A stretch of DNA of 64,000 bases from Akanthomyces muscarius (taxonomy: Eukaryota; Ascomycota; Sordariomycetes; Hypocreales; Cordycipitaceae): assembly GCF_028009165.1 (NCBI RefSeq), contig NC_079246.1, forward strand, positions 2,976,001-3,040,000, written 5' to 3'. The position numbers were made by a program, and so were the translations under genes. The notes beneath the pieces are model-generated. The model searched no databases and had not been told where the DNA came from. It saw nothing but the letters and a program-made list of their open reading frames with translations. Shown piece after piece: positions 11,043 through 21,921 of the stretch (its first letter is position 1; each line of letters opens with the position of its first letter).

Positions 11043-14000
11043 TTATGGGGAGCAGTCCATGGCGTCTTGCTCACCAGTCGCGCTCTGGACCACGTCAAAA
11101 GTGCCGTCGGGGTTGGTGAGTACCTGAGTCAGGGCCTTGTTAAAGGTGACGAGCAGACCCTGGACCCATTCCGGCGTCATAAACTCGTAGCCGGGCCACA
11201 CCTGGCTGTACGAGCATCGGATGCTCAGCTTGTCCTCGGTCTTGTTCACGCCCGGCCACATCTCAATCAGAATGGGCGTGTCCGATGAGGTCTCCTTCCA
11301 GGGCGTGACCTTGTCGTTGGCACGGTTAAAGGCGGGGAAGCCATCCATGTCGACGTTGATGTCGGGGGCAGGGAAGGTCTGGAGGATAACGGAGCTGTCG
11401 AAGCGGCGCGTGGTGCGGGCGAACTGGATGCTGGGGCAGGGCATCTCGGTGAAGCCAAGAGTGTCGGTGTATTGCTTGAACATCTGAGAGCAAATTTCGC
11501 GATGGGTCAGGTTCTTGTTGTTCTCAAAGGAGATGCGCGTAGGAAGACCATCGAGCATCAGAGCAAATGCATCCAGGGAGTCGGCCGTGTGGCGGCCGTG
11601 GAAGACACTGCCAAACTGCACGTCGTACTTGGGAGCAGACTCGTCTCCGACAAGCGTTTGGGCCAGGGTCATGGACCAGGCCGCTTGAATCACGGCCATG
11701 GGCGTGAACAGTCCCTCCGACTTGGCCTTGGCGAAGAGCTCGCCAGTGCTAAAGTTGCACACGAGGCTCTCGCTAGCAATGCCGACATTGGTGTTGACGG
11801 TGGTAAACTCGGCTCCCTCCGTCTTGAACGCTCTGCTACCGGCCTTGAACGCGGCAACGCCGGCCATGCGCTGAGCCCAGAACATGCTGGTGCCGAGCCA
11901 GTCGGACTTGAGATGCTCCTCGACAGGCACGCGCACGCCCGGCTTTCCGGCGCTGGAGATGGGAAGACCGTGGTAAGCCTCGGCAATGTCGCGACGCAGC
12001 GCCTGGAGACTCATGCCGTCGTAGATGGCGTGGAACACTGAAAACACCACGACGCAGTGCTTCTTGTCTGCCGAGCGGACAAAGGACGTCACGGAGCCGA
12101 GGCTGCGGAGACCAAAAATCTCTTCTGCAGACCTCTGGACATTGTCGACGGTCCTGTGCCACAGGCTGCCCGGCTTCTCGTCGTAGGTGGAGCACTCTAT
12201 GCGAAGAACGGGGAGTTTGGCGTGAGGCGAGCTAGGAGACAGCACACACTGGGCATAGGGGGCGAGGGGGTGCTCGACCTGGACCCAAACGGTTCGGAAA
12301 GCGTCGCGGCCCTCGAGCGCCTTGATGACGGCAGCTTCGAGGCGATCAGAGTCGATGTGGTCAGGGACGAGGTAAGGGTAGTGCTCAACCCAGGGCTTGC
12401 TGACTTTGAGGATATCTCTCGACTCCTCGATGCTGGAGAGCACGCGGGTCTGAAGACCAGTGGCGGGCAGGACCTCGGCAATGTCCTCGCTGGGGATGTT
12501 GAGCGCCTCAGCACACTTTGATCGACAAGTGTGGTCAAAGTGCTTCAGCTTGGCACCAAGTGGAAGGAACAGAATCTCTTCTTCGTCCTCAATCTCAATC
12601 AGTTCATCGTTGTTGGCAGCGGCAGCCTCTTCAGCCTCCTTGAGCTGGGCCAGGTGCACCTCGAGGATCGACTTGACGACGTCGGCAAAGTGCTGGCCGA
12701 CTAGGACGTCCTTGATTGCGAGACCCTCCACACCCTGGCGTCTGAGCTCCTGCAGAAGCTTCATCGATCGCAGGCTGTCAAGGCCGTAAGTCGTAAGAGC
12801 GAGTGAGGATTCGGCGATATCAACGGCGCCCTCGCCGAGAATAGCAATGAGAACGTGCTTCAGCATGGCCGAGACACTCTCCTTGTCCTTGAGATCGACG
12901 GTACCCTCGTATGTCAGGTCGTCATTGATGGCTTGCTTCTGTGTGATAGAGCTACCAAAATCTTCGATGGCCACCTTTTGAAGCGTCTTCCGGTCAATCT
13001 TGCCGCTCGAAGTGCGAGGCACCTTGGGTACGACGATATACTCAACGGGTCGCATCCATCCAGGAAGACCCTCATCTGCAACCTCTCGGCACTGCGAAAC
13101 AAGGGCCTCGCTTGTGACGTCGCTAAAGTTGTCGCGCACAGCAACGTAGGCAGCCAGGAAGCTGCCGTTGAGCACAACAGTAGCAACCTCGCGGACAGCC
13201 TCGACCTTGGCAATGGTGGATTCAATTTCTCCGAGTTCGACACGGCGGGTGTTGAGCTTGACCTGCTCCATGTTCAAGCGACCGAGAATCTCAAGCTTGG
13301 GCTCGCCCGTGGGGCTAAAGACAATGCGGCCCTTGTCACCAGTGCGGTATACAGGACCCAGGCCCAGACCAGAAGTAAAGGCCTCGGCAGTCTCTTTAGG
13401 ACGGTTCATGTAGCCATAGCCGACCATGGGGCCACCAAAAACAATTTCACCAGTGAGACCCATGGGGACTTGGATAAGATCATCGGAGGAGTTGGCATCA
13501 ACCAGAACCACAGAGGCGCAGGAGAAGAGAGTACCGGCGATGGAGCCACGGGTACCAAGGGCAGCGTTCTCAAAGGTAGCGCACATGGTAGCCTCGGTAG
13601 GGCCGTAAATGTTAATGACCCGCTTGGGCTCGGTATTGGGTTCGCGAGGAGCATCGTAAGCAAAGTTGTCGATAGCGTACTTGGTAAGAGCCTCGCCACC
13701 AGAGATGATTGTGGTCAGGGTCGGCAGCGCCTTGGGTCTGAGCAGAGTGGCCATGCTGGCGACGGTAAAGAGCGACGTGGCCTTGAAGAAGTTGACGGTC
13801 TTTTCAATATCGGAGAGCATGAGGGAGCGCTCGGCCGAGCAGACAGTTCCGCCGTATCCAAGCGTGACATAGAGCTCCATCAAGGAGAGATCAAAGGTAG
13901 GCATGGCAAACTGCAGCCAGCGCAGTTCGGGTCCAGCAGGCAGAGGCTCAAAGGCCTCGGCGTGGCCATGTACACCACAGGTGGCCATGGAGTGTGAGAT

Positions 14001-15296
14001 GAGAACACCCTTGGGCTTTCCTGTCGAGCCGCTAGTGTAGAGAATGTATGCCAGGTCCTCCTCTGTAGGTGGGTGCTGGGACAGGGGCATCTGAAGATCA
14101 ACAGTGAAGCCAGAGCGCCAGTTGGTAAAGTCGGTTACGTCAACCCAAGTCAGCTTCTTGAGGGCTTCGGCAGCTTCAGAGCCATCGTCCAGGTTGACGC
14201 CGGGGAATGGTACACTCCCGATGCCAATGACGACAGACGACTTGGTGTCTTGTACGATATCCAGGAGACGCTGGGGAGGCGCATCCGTAGGCAGCGAGCA
14301 GACTGCTAGACCAGTCTTGAGCATGGCCGTGACGGTAATGTAAAACTCGGGGCCAGCTGGCAGAAACAAAGGAATGGCACGCTGGTTCTTGTAGGCGGGT
14401 GTCCAGTTAATGGTGCGCTCCATGAGGAGAAGCTCTTCCGCGAGGCCCTCGGCGTCAGCGTTGAGCTGGACATACGTCCACTTTCGGACTGTGAAGGAAT
14501 CATCGGCGACGGCTTCGATGGCGATGCGATTGGGATATTCGAGGACACGTCGTTCGAAAGCACCGTGCATCAAAGCGGGATAGTTTTGCTCAAGGTGTAG
14601 ATCGGTCTTGAGAACGGGTGCCTTCCACAGCTTGGGAGGGTAGTTTAAGTTGGACATTTTCGTCTCAGGGCCTAGGGTCGCTGAATCGGCCAGATACTTG
14701 GCGACAAGCTCCAGCATGTGCGTGACCAGCACAGAGTGTCCATGCTTGGCGTTTATCGAGAGCGTCAAGTCTGCGACACTTCCGTCCTCAGAGGGCTGTA
14801 CTGTCAAGTGGAAAGCCTGGTGCGTCGTTGTTAGTGGCGTAGTCGGACTTGGCGCAGTATCCACTCGACTTACACGAGAAGCCGCTGGAGTTACTGGTGT
14901 GATGTTAGGAATGATTTCGATTTCAAAGTCGAGATCGGTTTCATTCAAATCTTCTGCGGGGAACGTGGCGAATTCGATGTGGTCTGATGTAAAGATGCGT
15001 GGTTTTGAGGTCGCAGGGATGGAGGCTGTGGCGAGCAGGCGCTCGGGAACGGCGCCGTGGGTATCGGCATAAGTGGCGATGAATGCAACGTCCTCGAGAT
15101 CAGTGACGCCGGCAACAAATGCCGTGAATGCCTTTATAATAGAAGTATGAGATTTAACAACGGGTGACGCCTTGAGAGTCGAGACGTGGTACTGCTGAGT
15201 GGCCTGCTTGGCGTCGGCTTCGTTGTGAGTAGCCAGGTCATAGTATGGCAGCTTGGTGCGAGGAACCTCGGCCGGTCGGACTTGAGTGATGGCCAT
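11043..15296 (-). CDS. Monomodular NRPS (N-terminal extension, A-T-C), siderophore-synthetase-like
   Basis: One uninterrupted 1,417-residue frame starting at the ATG at 15296. Residues 1-235 lack condensation core motifs and resemble a decayed or partial C-like region. The adenylation domain (about 245-790) has A3 ILYTSGSTGKPKG (near 415), FDLSLMELY with the conserved Asp235-equivalent, INIYGPTEATMCAT, and the A10 lysine in SSGKIDRK. A thiolation domain near 835 carries YGLDSLRSMK with the phosphopantetheine serine. A terminal condensation domain (about 960-1400) has HAIYDG near 1087 in place of canonical HHxxxDG, the form seen in fungal siderophore synthetases. By hand alignment to GrsA the pocket reads roughly D-L-M-T-I-G-I-M-C-K, so an alpha-amino acid is expected but not predictable. 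No thioesterase or reductase is present. It likely makes a short peptide or ester, closing through the terminal C domain. Confidence 0.9.
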   Translation of the reverse strand: MAITQVRPAEVPRTKLPYYDLATHNEADAKQATQQYHVSTLKASPVVKSHTSIIKAFTAFVAGVTDLEDVAFIATYADTHGAVPERLLATASIPATSKPRIFTSDHIEFATFPAEDLNETDLDFEIEIIPNITPVTPAASRVSRVDTAPSPTTPLTTTHQAFHLTVQPSEDGSVADLTLSINAKHGHSVLVTHMLELVAKYLADSATLGPETKMSNLNYPPKLWKAPVLKTDLHLEQNYPALMHGAFERRVLEYPNRIAIEAVADDSFTVRKWTYVQLNADAEGLAEELLLMERTINWTPAYKNQRAIPLFLPAGPEFYITVTAMLKTGLAVCSLPTDAPPQRLLDIVQDTKSSVVIGIGSVPFPGVNLDDGSEAAEALKKLTWVDVTDFTNWRSGFTVDLQMPLSQHPPTEEDLAYILYTSGSTGKPKGVLISHSMATCGVHGHAEAFEPLPAGPELRWLQFAMPTFDLSLMELYVTLGYGGTVCSAERSLMLSDIEKTVNFFKATSLFTVASMATLLRPKALPTLTTIISGGEALTKYAIDNFAYDAPREPNTEPKRVINIYGPTEATMCATFENAALGTRGSIAGTLFSCASVVLVDANSSDDLIQVPMGLTGEIVFGGPMVGYGYMNRPKETAEAFTSGLGLGPVYRTGDKGRIVFSPTGEPKLEILGRLNMEQVKLNTRRVELGEIESTIAKVEAVREVATVVLNGSFLAAYVAVRDNFSDVTSEALVSQCREVADEGLPGWMRPVEYIVVPKVPRTSSGKIDRKTLQKVAIEDFGSSITQKQAINDDLTYEGTVDLKDKESVSAMLKHVLIAILGEGAVDIAESSLALTTYGLDSLRSMKLLQELRRQGVEGLAIKDVLVGQHFADVVKSILEVHLAQLKEAEEAAAANNDELIEIEDEEEILFLPLGAKLKHFDHTCRSKCAEALNIPSEDIAEVLPATGLQTRVLSSIEESRDILKVSKPWVEHYPYLVPDHIDSDRLEAAVIKALEGRDAFRTVWVQVEHPLAPYAQCVLSPSSPHAKLPVLRIECSTYDEKPGSLWHRTVDNVQRSAEEIFGLRSLGSVTSFVRSADKKHCVVVFSVFHAIYDGMSLQALRRDIAEAYHGLPISSAGKPGVRVPVEEHLKSDWLGTSMFWAQRMAGVAAFKAGSRAFKTEGAEFTTVNTNVGIASESLVCNFSTGELFAKAKSEGLFTPMAVIQAAWSMTLAQTLVGDESAPKYDVQFGSVFHGRHTADSLDAFALMLDGLPTRISFENNKNLTHREICSQMFKQYTDTLGFTEMPCPSIQFARTTRRFDSSVILQTFPAPDINVDMDGFPAFNRANDKVTPWKETSSDTPILIEMWPGVNKTEDKLSIRCSYSQVWPGYEFMTPEWVQGLLVTFNKALTQVLTNPDGTFDVVQSATGEQDAMDCSP

Positions 15297-17874
15297 TTTG
15301 GAGGCTATCGAAAAGACACAATCTGGGTATATCGAAGAGAAGAGTGCCCTAAGCCTGGAGTCTCGGGCAGGGTGCGGACAGCCTCGTGTCTAATAAAGGG
15401 TCGTTGGACGGATTGACGCTGACATGTTGTAATCCCGCCGTGGTATGAATGCCGCTAGGGCCGTCAGACATCTTGAAGGCTCCCAGGAACGGTGGTCAGA
15501 TCCGTGCCGCATGGCTTCCAGAATAGGGAGATTGCTGACGGCGCCGGGGTTAGAATGCCGTGCCATGCGACAGAAGCGTGATGGAAGATCGGTTCAGGCA
15601 CAGGACGGACCGAGACCCACTGATGCCACGACTGGATGTAGGGCTGCTTCCGCGCCGGTTCGTCGATTTATCAATGCTCAATTAAATTGCAGAGTGAATC
15701 ACAGGCTGTTGCGTCGACTGTTTAAAGTCTGCGCGCGGCATTGGTGATTCTGTACGAATCCCTCCCTACGCCATGCCGCTATTCAGCCTCTGGAAACATT
15801 GGGCGTATCCGCTCAGCGAGCGCTGGAGATGGCGGCACTGGTTACCTAGAGAGGCAAGTCAGCGGCGACGGTGTTTGCGACCGGATTAGGTCATCTTTAC
15901 GACGACTCAGCGAGTAATCTGGGGGCCGTCGTTTCGCAGAGCAGAGCTGTTTTGGCGGCAATCTGACATCAGCAATGGGATGCTTGCTCTGTCTGGCTAG
16001 GCTCCACGTTTGTGCCGTCCAGCTGGAAGATGCAAGGCGTGGCTGGCCCTGATTATCGATCGGAAAACGTGGTCCTGTTGGGAAGTGTTACAAGTAGCTA
16101 GGCGTCTGCAGCGGACAATCATGAATGGCCCCTGGATTGCACTTTGGGACAGAAGTGCAAGAGGGCGAAATCCAAGAAGCGCCAAGGAGTTGCTCAGCCA
16201 AGTGCTGCAATGAGGAAACGGCGTGGCGTTTGCTACTCGGTGCAGTGACATTGTCACGGTCGCGTTTGTGGTTGGTGAGGTGAAAGTTTATTAGAATAGG
16301 CTAATCGTGACTCTTGTCGTATATGTAGTCCAGTTCTCCCGCGAGTATCTTGTCAGCCTGTTGTGACGATGGCATGTTGGCTGAGCGCATTCGTGTTAAT
16401 CATGTTGATGCGGATGCTTTGGCTGCGTCTATCGAGTTGGCGTTCTGGTGCTGCCAGATTAGTGGGTCTCGCCTAACGTTAGTTTTGTAGTTATAGTGGC
16501 TGTCGCGGAGACGGAGCATTGTTTGGCCTGTTTTGCCCGTTTGCACCAACACCCAAGCTGAGCAGCCTACCCTATGACACGTTGGTGATGACAAAGTCGC
16601 TGGATCAATCTCATGTAGGTCGAAAAATTATCATTTGGCAATTTGAATGTCACGAGATGCAAGACTTTGGGGTTTGTGTTTTTCCTAGCGATTATATTCG
16701 CAGCGTTCACGTTCTGGATGCAACAGCTGCTTATGTATCTGCTTGAAGAGTGCACTGATCCGACTAGGCCAGCTGCCAAAGGCGACCCACGGTCGCGGGC
16801 ATACAGTCGTCGACCAAAGTATGCTGGGACGAACACCATCACAAAATGAAAGAGAGACGAAAAAGACAAATCGTGCCAATCACACAGTCTGACTGCATAT
16901 TCATTGCCTTGCGGCTCTTTCATGCAGCCTGTTACCCCAGAATCCCAGCTCGTCTTCCCCGCGCTTTCCACTCGGCTCCCCACACGAATGACAGCCAAGA
17001 AAGCAAGAGCAGAAAAAACTGATAAAAAGCAGCCACTTGTATCCATTCTTTTCAGGTGGCAGCTGAGAAAAAGATTTGCACGAGCCTGAACACTCGAGTC
17101 CAGCCAACCAGCCTAGGCCCAAAGAGATGAGGGAGCGGGGAAAGACGAACAGCCCATGACAGCCTGTGGAGCCTGTGAGCCTCAATACTACGCACGACAC
17201 GACAGACCGAGCCAGCCGCAAAACAAAACACTAGGTTCGATTGTGTGCACGATGGCTCGCTACTGTAACGGGCGCATTCAACGATTCATTGGCTGGGATA
17301 TGAGCATTGTTTCGAAACGAAGCGATCGTTGTCTTGCCCAGCACCAGCAGCGCAACGCAACGCAACCTAACCTTTGGTGCATCCTTGGCTTTACGAAAAA
17401 CCGTGGCGCGACTGTTGCTCGAAATAACGTCCGTTCGCCGCCCCGGTTCGCCATGGAACTAGTAGCTATTTAAACGGAGCCATGACAGAGCCAGCCATTG
17501 CCAGGCCAGGCAGGCTTGTAGATCTCCTCTCGCTCTCTCGCAACTCGGCAGCAGGCCGTCGCCCCCTCCCCCAGCCTGGGGCCCAGTCAGAGTTCACTAG
17601 CCGAGGCATGGTGTGGGCGACGTCTTGTTGCTTCTGAGCGCCCCAGCTAGCCCAGCCAGTCATTTTAGAGTTTTTCATTCACTCCGCATCAAGAGCCTCC
17701 ATCTATCGGTCGATTGCCCCAGACCACCACATATATTCTCTTTTCCTTTTCCACCTCTTCTCCTCTCTCGCCCTCCTTCGCCCACCCCCGCGACGACAAA
17801 CCGTCATCCCAGACCGCACCACCAAACGTTTTCCCCGGAGAAAGCAAGCGCATCTTGCTCGCAACTCATCCATC
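15297..17874. other. Long intergenic region
   Basis: About 2.6 kb between the divergent NRPS and membrane-protein genes. Short overlapping open frames (for example 16567-17046 -) show no domain or convincing splice structure. The last 200 bp before 17875 are strongly CT-rich on the plus strand, typical of a fungal core promoter and leader. Confidence 0.5.
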
Positions 17875-18521
17875 ATGGGCAACCGTCGCGGCATTTCGCG
17901 CATGACGCTCGTGGGCGAGGCTCTGAGCCGAACCATTGTCGCGGCCATGGTCATTGTCTCCATCGTCGTCGCAGCCACCAGCGTCTACCCCAAGGGATTC
18001 ACCGTCATGTTTGCCACGGTATGCCAAACTGCTGACAATTTTGTTCTTTCTGCGATTGTGTTTTTTTTCTGACTGGTTCACAGGCTGGCATTGCCGTCGT
18101 GGTCGAGGGTGCTCTTCTCCTGCGTGCCCTGTTCTACCTCATGAAGCCGTCCGCCTACAACCTCACCAACCTCCGCGGTGGAATCCTCATTGCCGTGCAG
18201 TGCGTCCTGCTCGCCCTCTTCATCATCGCCGCCGTCTTTGCCTTTAGAGACTACTCCAAGGAGGCCGGATACGCGAGCCGAGCCCAGGCCGCCGTCTACG
18301 ACCGACGCATTGCCTGCGGAGTTCTCATCATGGCGTCCATGTAAGAGTTTTTTTTTTTGGTTCTGCTCCCTTGTTGAAAACACACTGACATGACCAATCT
18401 TAGCCTGTTCCAAATTGTGCCCACCATCATCACCATTGCTAGACTGTCTCAGGGCAGCGATGAGAGCCTGAGGGCCAAGAGCAAGGAGAGCGAGGAAAAG
18501 GCCGCTGCCGCTGAGCACTAA
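17875..18521 (+). CDS. Small four-transmembrane-helix protein of unknown function
   Basis: Exons 17875-18018, 18084-18340 and 18404-18521 give 172 residues. Four hydrophobic helices are visible: about 20-38 (IVAAMVIVSIVVAATSVY), 42-70, 82-104 (ILIAVQCVLLALFIIAAVFAF) and 125-148. The tail is charged and alanine/glutamate-rich (SKESEEKAAAAEH) and probably cytosolic. The conserved-looking loop AYNLTNLRGG lies between helices 2 and 3. I do not recognise the family; it has the size of fungal integral membrane proteins near tetraspan or RTA1-type proteins but lacks their motifs. Splice sites are canonical and reading phase is continuous, so the gene itself is well supported. Confidence 0.8.
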
Positions 18522-21500
18522 GCTCGCCCCGCGCGGCAGTGTTTGGAGAAACGGTACATAGAACGCCTCAACATTTGACGGTAATGAATCGTGACGATTT
18601 CTCGTGATGAAACTATGAATTTAATTGATATAATATTGCTTGACCGATGCCGCCTCGCCTGTGACGTGACGTGCTTGATTGGGCGCGGGAGCTCTCGGGA
18701 GCAATGCCTGTCGACCCACCAACGGCGATGCCGTCACGCTGCAGCAGCCACCGCCATCAGCCCAGGGCCTCAACTCGCATGTGCAAATGCGGCTCCAGAG
18801 AATCGGCTCGAATAAAATTGTGCTCGTTGCTGCTGTAATTCTTCGCTCGAGTGTCACACATGGATAAGCTGCGGCGATTGTCTGCGCCTCTGCGACAGCA
18901 TAAATCGAGACCTGACGCGGGGGAGCCGTGATTGGGGGCGGCTTCCCACTGAAACGTTCGCTATAGCTGCCAGACAGCTGTGATGCACTACGTTTTAGTG
19001 GACGCACTGCTAAAGCGCCACTTGTTCAGCGTTTGCAGGCGCTAAGAATGAGGCTCTGCTCTGTGCGATGCCATCTGCCTTGTGCGACGACAGAGGACAA
19101 TGTACCGCAGATTCGCCATTGATCATCTCAAATTTGTAGAGCAGGAAAACAAATCAAAAGCAGAAGCGAATACCTTGACAGATGACCATCTACATCGCAT
19201 AGTCTTGGAACAACAGAGAGTTTGGCTCGTGCAAGACCCATCGACGCTGTATCGTACAATCCGCCACTGACTCTGTCTAATTATATCATAGAAACAAGTA
19301 GTAATAATAATAGAACTGAGGCCCTTGGTATATTATCGTCTCAATCGCATAGGCTTGGGGGCGCTGGTGGTTTGGCCCGTACAAAGCCGAATGACAACAA
19401 GACAATCGCCAATTCGCCATTAATTCTCTTCGAGTTCTTGGAAATAAAACAAATGGACGCGAGATACTCTACAGATCATCGTCTATATTGCCACAGGTCT
19501 AGCACGAAATCACATCTACCTGCCAAATTCTTACAAACTGCACGACTTTGCTCTCCTCCCAGAAATGCAGATGCAACTACATCGTTAGACCAGCGGCTTA
19601 ATCCCCTGGCGCGATGAACCTGGGGTCAGGTTAGTCGCGGACCTCAAATCGCTATCTGGCGACTTGGAGGATTTGTATTCATCACAAATATACCCCGTAG
19701 TCAAAACCACCAACATCTACCAGTGCTATAGTTTCCACATTTTTGTAGAATAAGCTATTCACGATGAAGCTTGTAGTGTTTGCGACCGTGTGCCTAGATG
19801 CATTTAGCCTATCGGCGGCTGAAAGACTGCTGTTGCCTTCGCCTTTTCAGTCGTCAAATAGCGATTCGTTATCATGCACCCAGACCTGGAGCATTAACAC
19901 ACCTGGCAAAAGATCTGAGGCTCGGTATGCTGAAAGAGCACCTGTCCCCAAGACGACCATTGCTCGGCATGGGCACCCGCACCTTTGTAGCCATGCTCAT
20001 TATTAGCACGAATCGTTGGCGCATGCCCATCGTCGCCAAATTTGCCCATGGCCCAAATGTGGCTTAACCTTGGGGCCATCAGCCTCAACAGCTAACGCGC
20101 GGATCTCTTCGTACGGCCACTTCTTGTTCTGGCACCTGGCTCGAAAATCTCTCCGAGACTCGTGTTGAGACGGCCGCGTTGGTGCTTTCTACGCACCAGA
20201 GAGCTGCGACGCACTTTGCTGATTGTCCTCTATATCCGGTCAAACCCTTGATGCATTGCCAGTTCGAGCAATTTAGAAACACTCGTATACCATTTTCGCT
20301 GATTGGATCGTCATTCGGACCAATCATGAAAACGAGGCTGCCGAAGCGGCGCCGGGGCAAGCCACTTTGTTGTACAGACCCAGGATCATCATCTTCAGAG
20401 ACTTCTTCGTGGGTCAAAAGTGACATTTGCCACAATTGTCTTCATCAGAAAGCGAAGTAAAGGAAATTGCAGTCTACTTTGACTAATCTACTTTCATTCC
20501 ATATCTTCAACTCCCATGCACGCAACTTATTTACTAGTCTCTTGGCTTGCTGCGTATAGCGCACATAGCATGGACGCCACGTCGTCTGCTAGCCAAGAAC
20601 TCTTCAGTCCAGGCAGAAGTGCTTGAAACGGCAGCTAGCAGCCTTATGTGACGTCGATCACAAATGCCAAGCAGGGAACCTGTCCAATGTTTGCGACTGT
20701 GCCTCTCAAACAGGACAAATGGAGCGCTGGACAGTAAACCACTTGGCTAGATCACAACGTCGGATACGATTCGACGTGACTAATATTGTCGACATACGCA
20801 CACAAGCTTAAACAAGTGCATACTCCATAACTAGTACTTTTTGGCTACGCTAAGAAGCAGGCTGCTCGCCCGGGGAAATTACCAGTAGCTGCCCCACGAC
20901 ACGATATGCATGTTACGACTGAACGGGAAGAACAGAACCGTCTTTTATAGAACATCAATACTATGACCAAAGACCTGAGCGCAGTCGAAGCCTGAAGCGA
21001 AGACTGTTAAAAAAAACTCTTTGCACGGAGCGAGCTTCAACTTGAATTCAGACAGCAGCGCTAGCTAGGTCCATTCTGTCGTCGCGTGACGCATCACTCA
21101 AACCAGCCGTGGCGCAAAAATGGCAGCCCGCAGCGCCAAGCAGCCGGTGCAGCCCAATGCAACAGACACGAACAGCCCGAACCAGTAGCATTCATTGCAA
21201 AACAGCCTTGCGGCGTCAAAAGCTGCAAAAAGGTGGTACATATGGGGGTAGTGAGACGGAAATAGTGGACGGCGGCCTTGGCATTCATCCAGCTGGGCGG
21301 GCCGGAAATAATCCTACACGTTTTCTTTTTTCCAATGACGCACAGAGTCCGGCCTCGTTTACTGGTACGCACCCCTTGGCAAGTATTCTGAAGCTGGTCC
21401 AAGATTTGAAGAGAGGTCTTCGAGGCGTCTGGCTTCTCTGCGGTGCGTCGTGTTTCCTATTATAGAAACAGAGCTACGCTGACGTTGGCCAGCTGCTCGA

Positions 21501-21921
21501 CGCCATCTCGTCCCAAAAGGAGACTCCCCCGACGCTCCCGATTGTCAAAATCAGGTACGGAGTACCTGTTGAACAAGCTAGTAGTTAGTGGCACTTATAA
21601 TTAGCGTGTGTGCCACTGTGTACAACAAATTGCGTCGACTATTTCCTAGCGCCGCCAGCTTGTACGCCACTTCCCGCCCAATCATGGGCGTAACTAATTC
21701 GTTTTGCAAAGAGGCGGCGGCCACGTCGGCCCGCCACGTACTCTTGGCACGTACTGGCAGCCCAAGACGAGGGCTCTCAAAGGAAAAGATCGGTGGGACA
21801 AAAGTCTCCGGCCTCGAACTGATAAGTATGCCGTTCCCCCTGCGGAGCGCACCCGCAGATGCTGGATGCCTTTGTGCGTTGTCCCGTTTCATACTGTCTC
21901 TACCAAGTCTTTTTGTAAACT
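18522..21921. other. Long intergenic region
   Basis: About 3.4 kb without a gene I can support. Small open frames exist, including one at 19764 (+) that begins with a signal-peptide-like MKLVVFATVCLDAF, and 20085-20435 (-). None shows conserved motifs, and competing frames overlap them. Composition is ordinary, without clear RIP. Confidence 0.5.

Noticed and set aside
12855..13997. 380-codon plus-strand open frame
   Set aside because: Antisense shadow of the NRPS adenylation domain.
16567..17046. 159-codon minus-strand frame in the long intergenic region
   Set aside because: No recognisable domain and overlapping frames on both strands.
19764..20006. 80-codon frame starting with a signal-peptide-like sequence
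   Set aside because: No conserved motif, no promoter evidence, and other frames are equally open; could be real but is not supportable.
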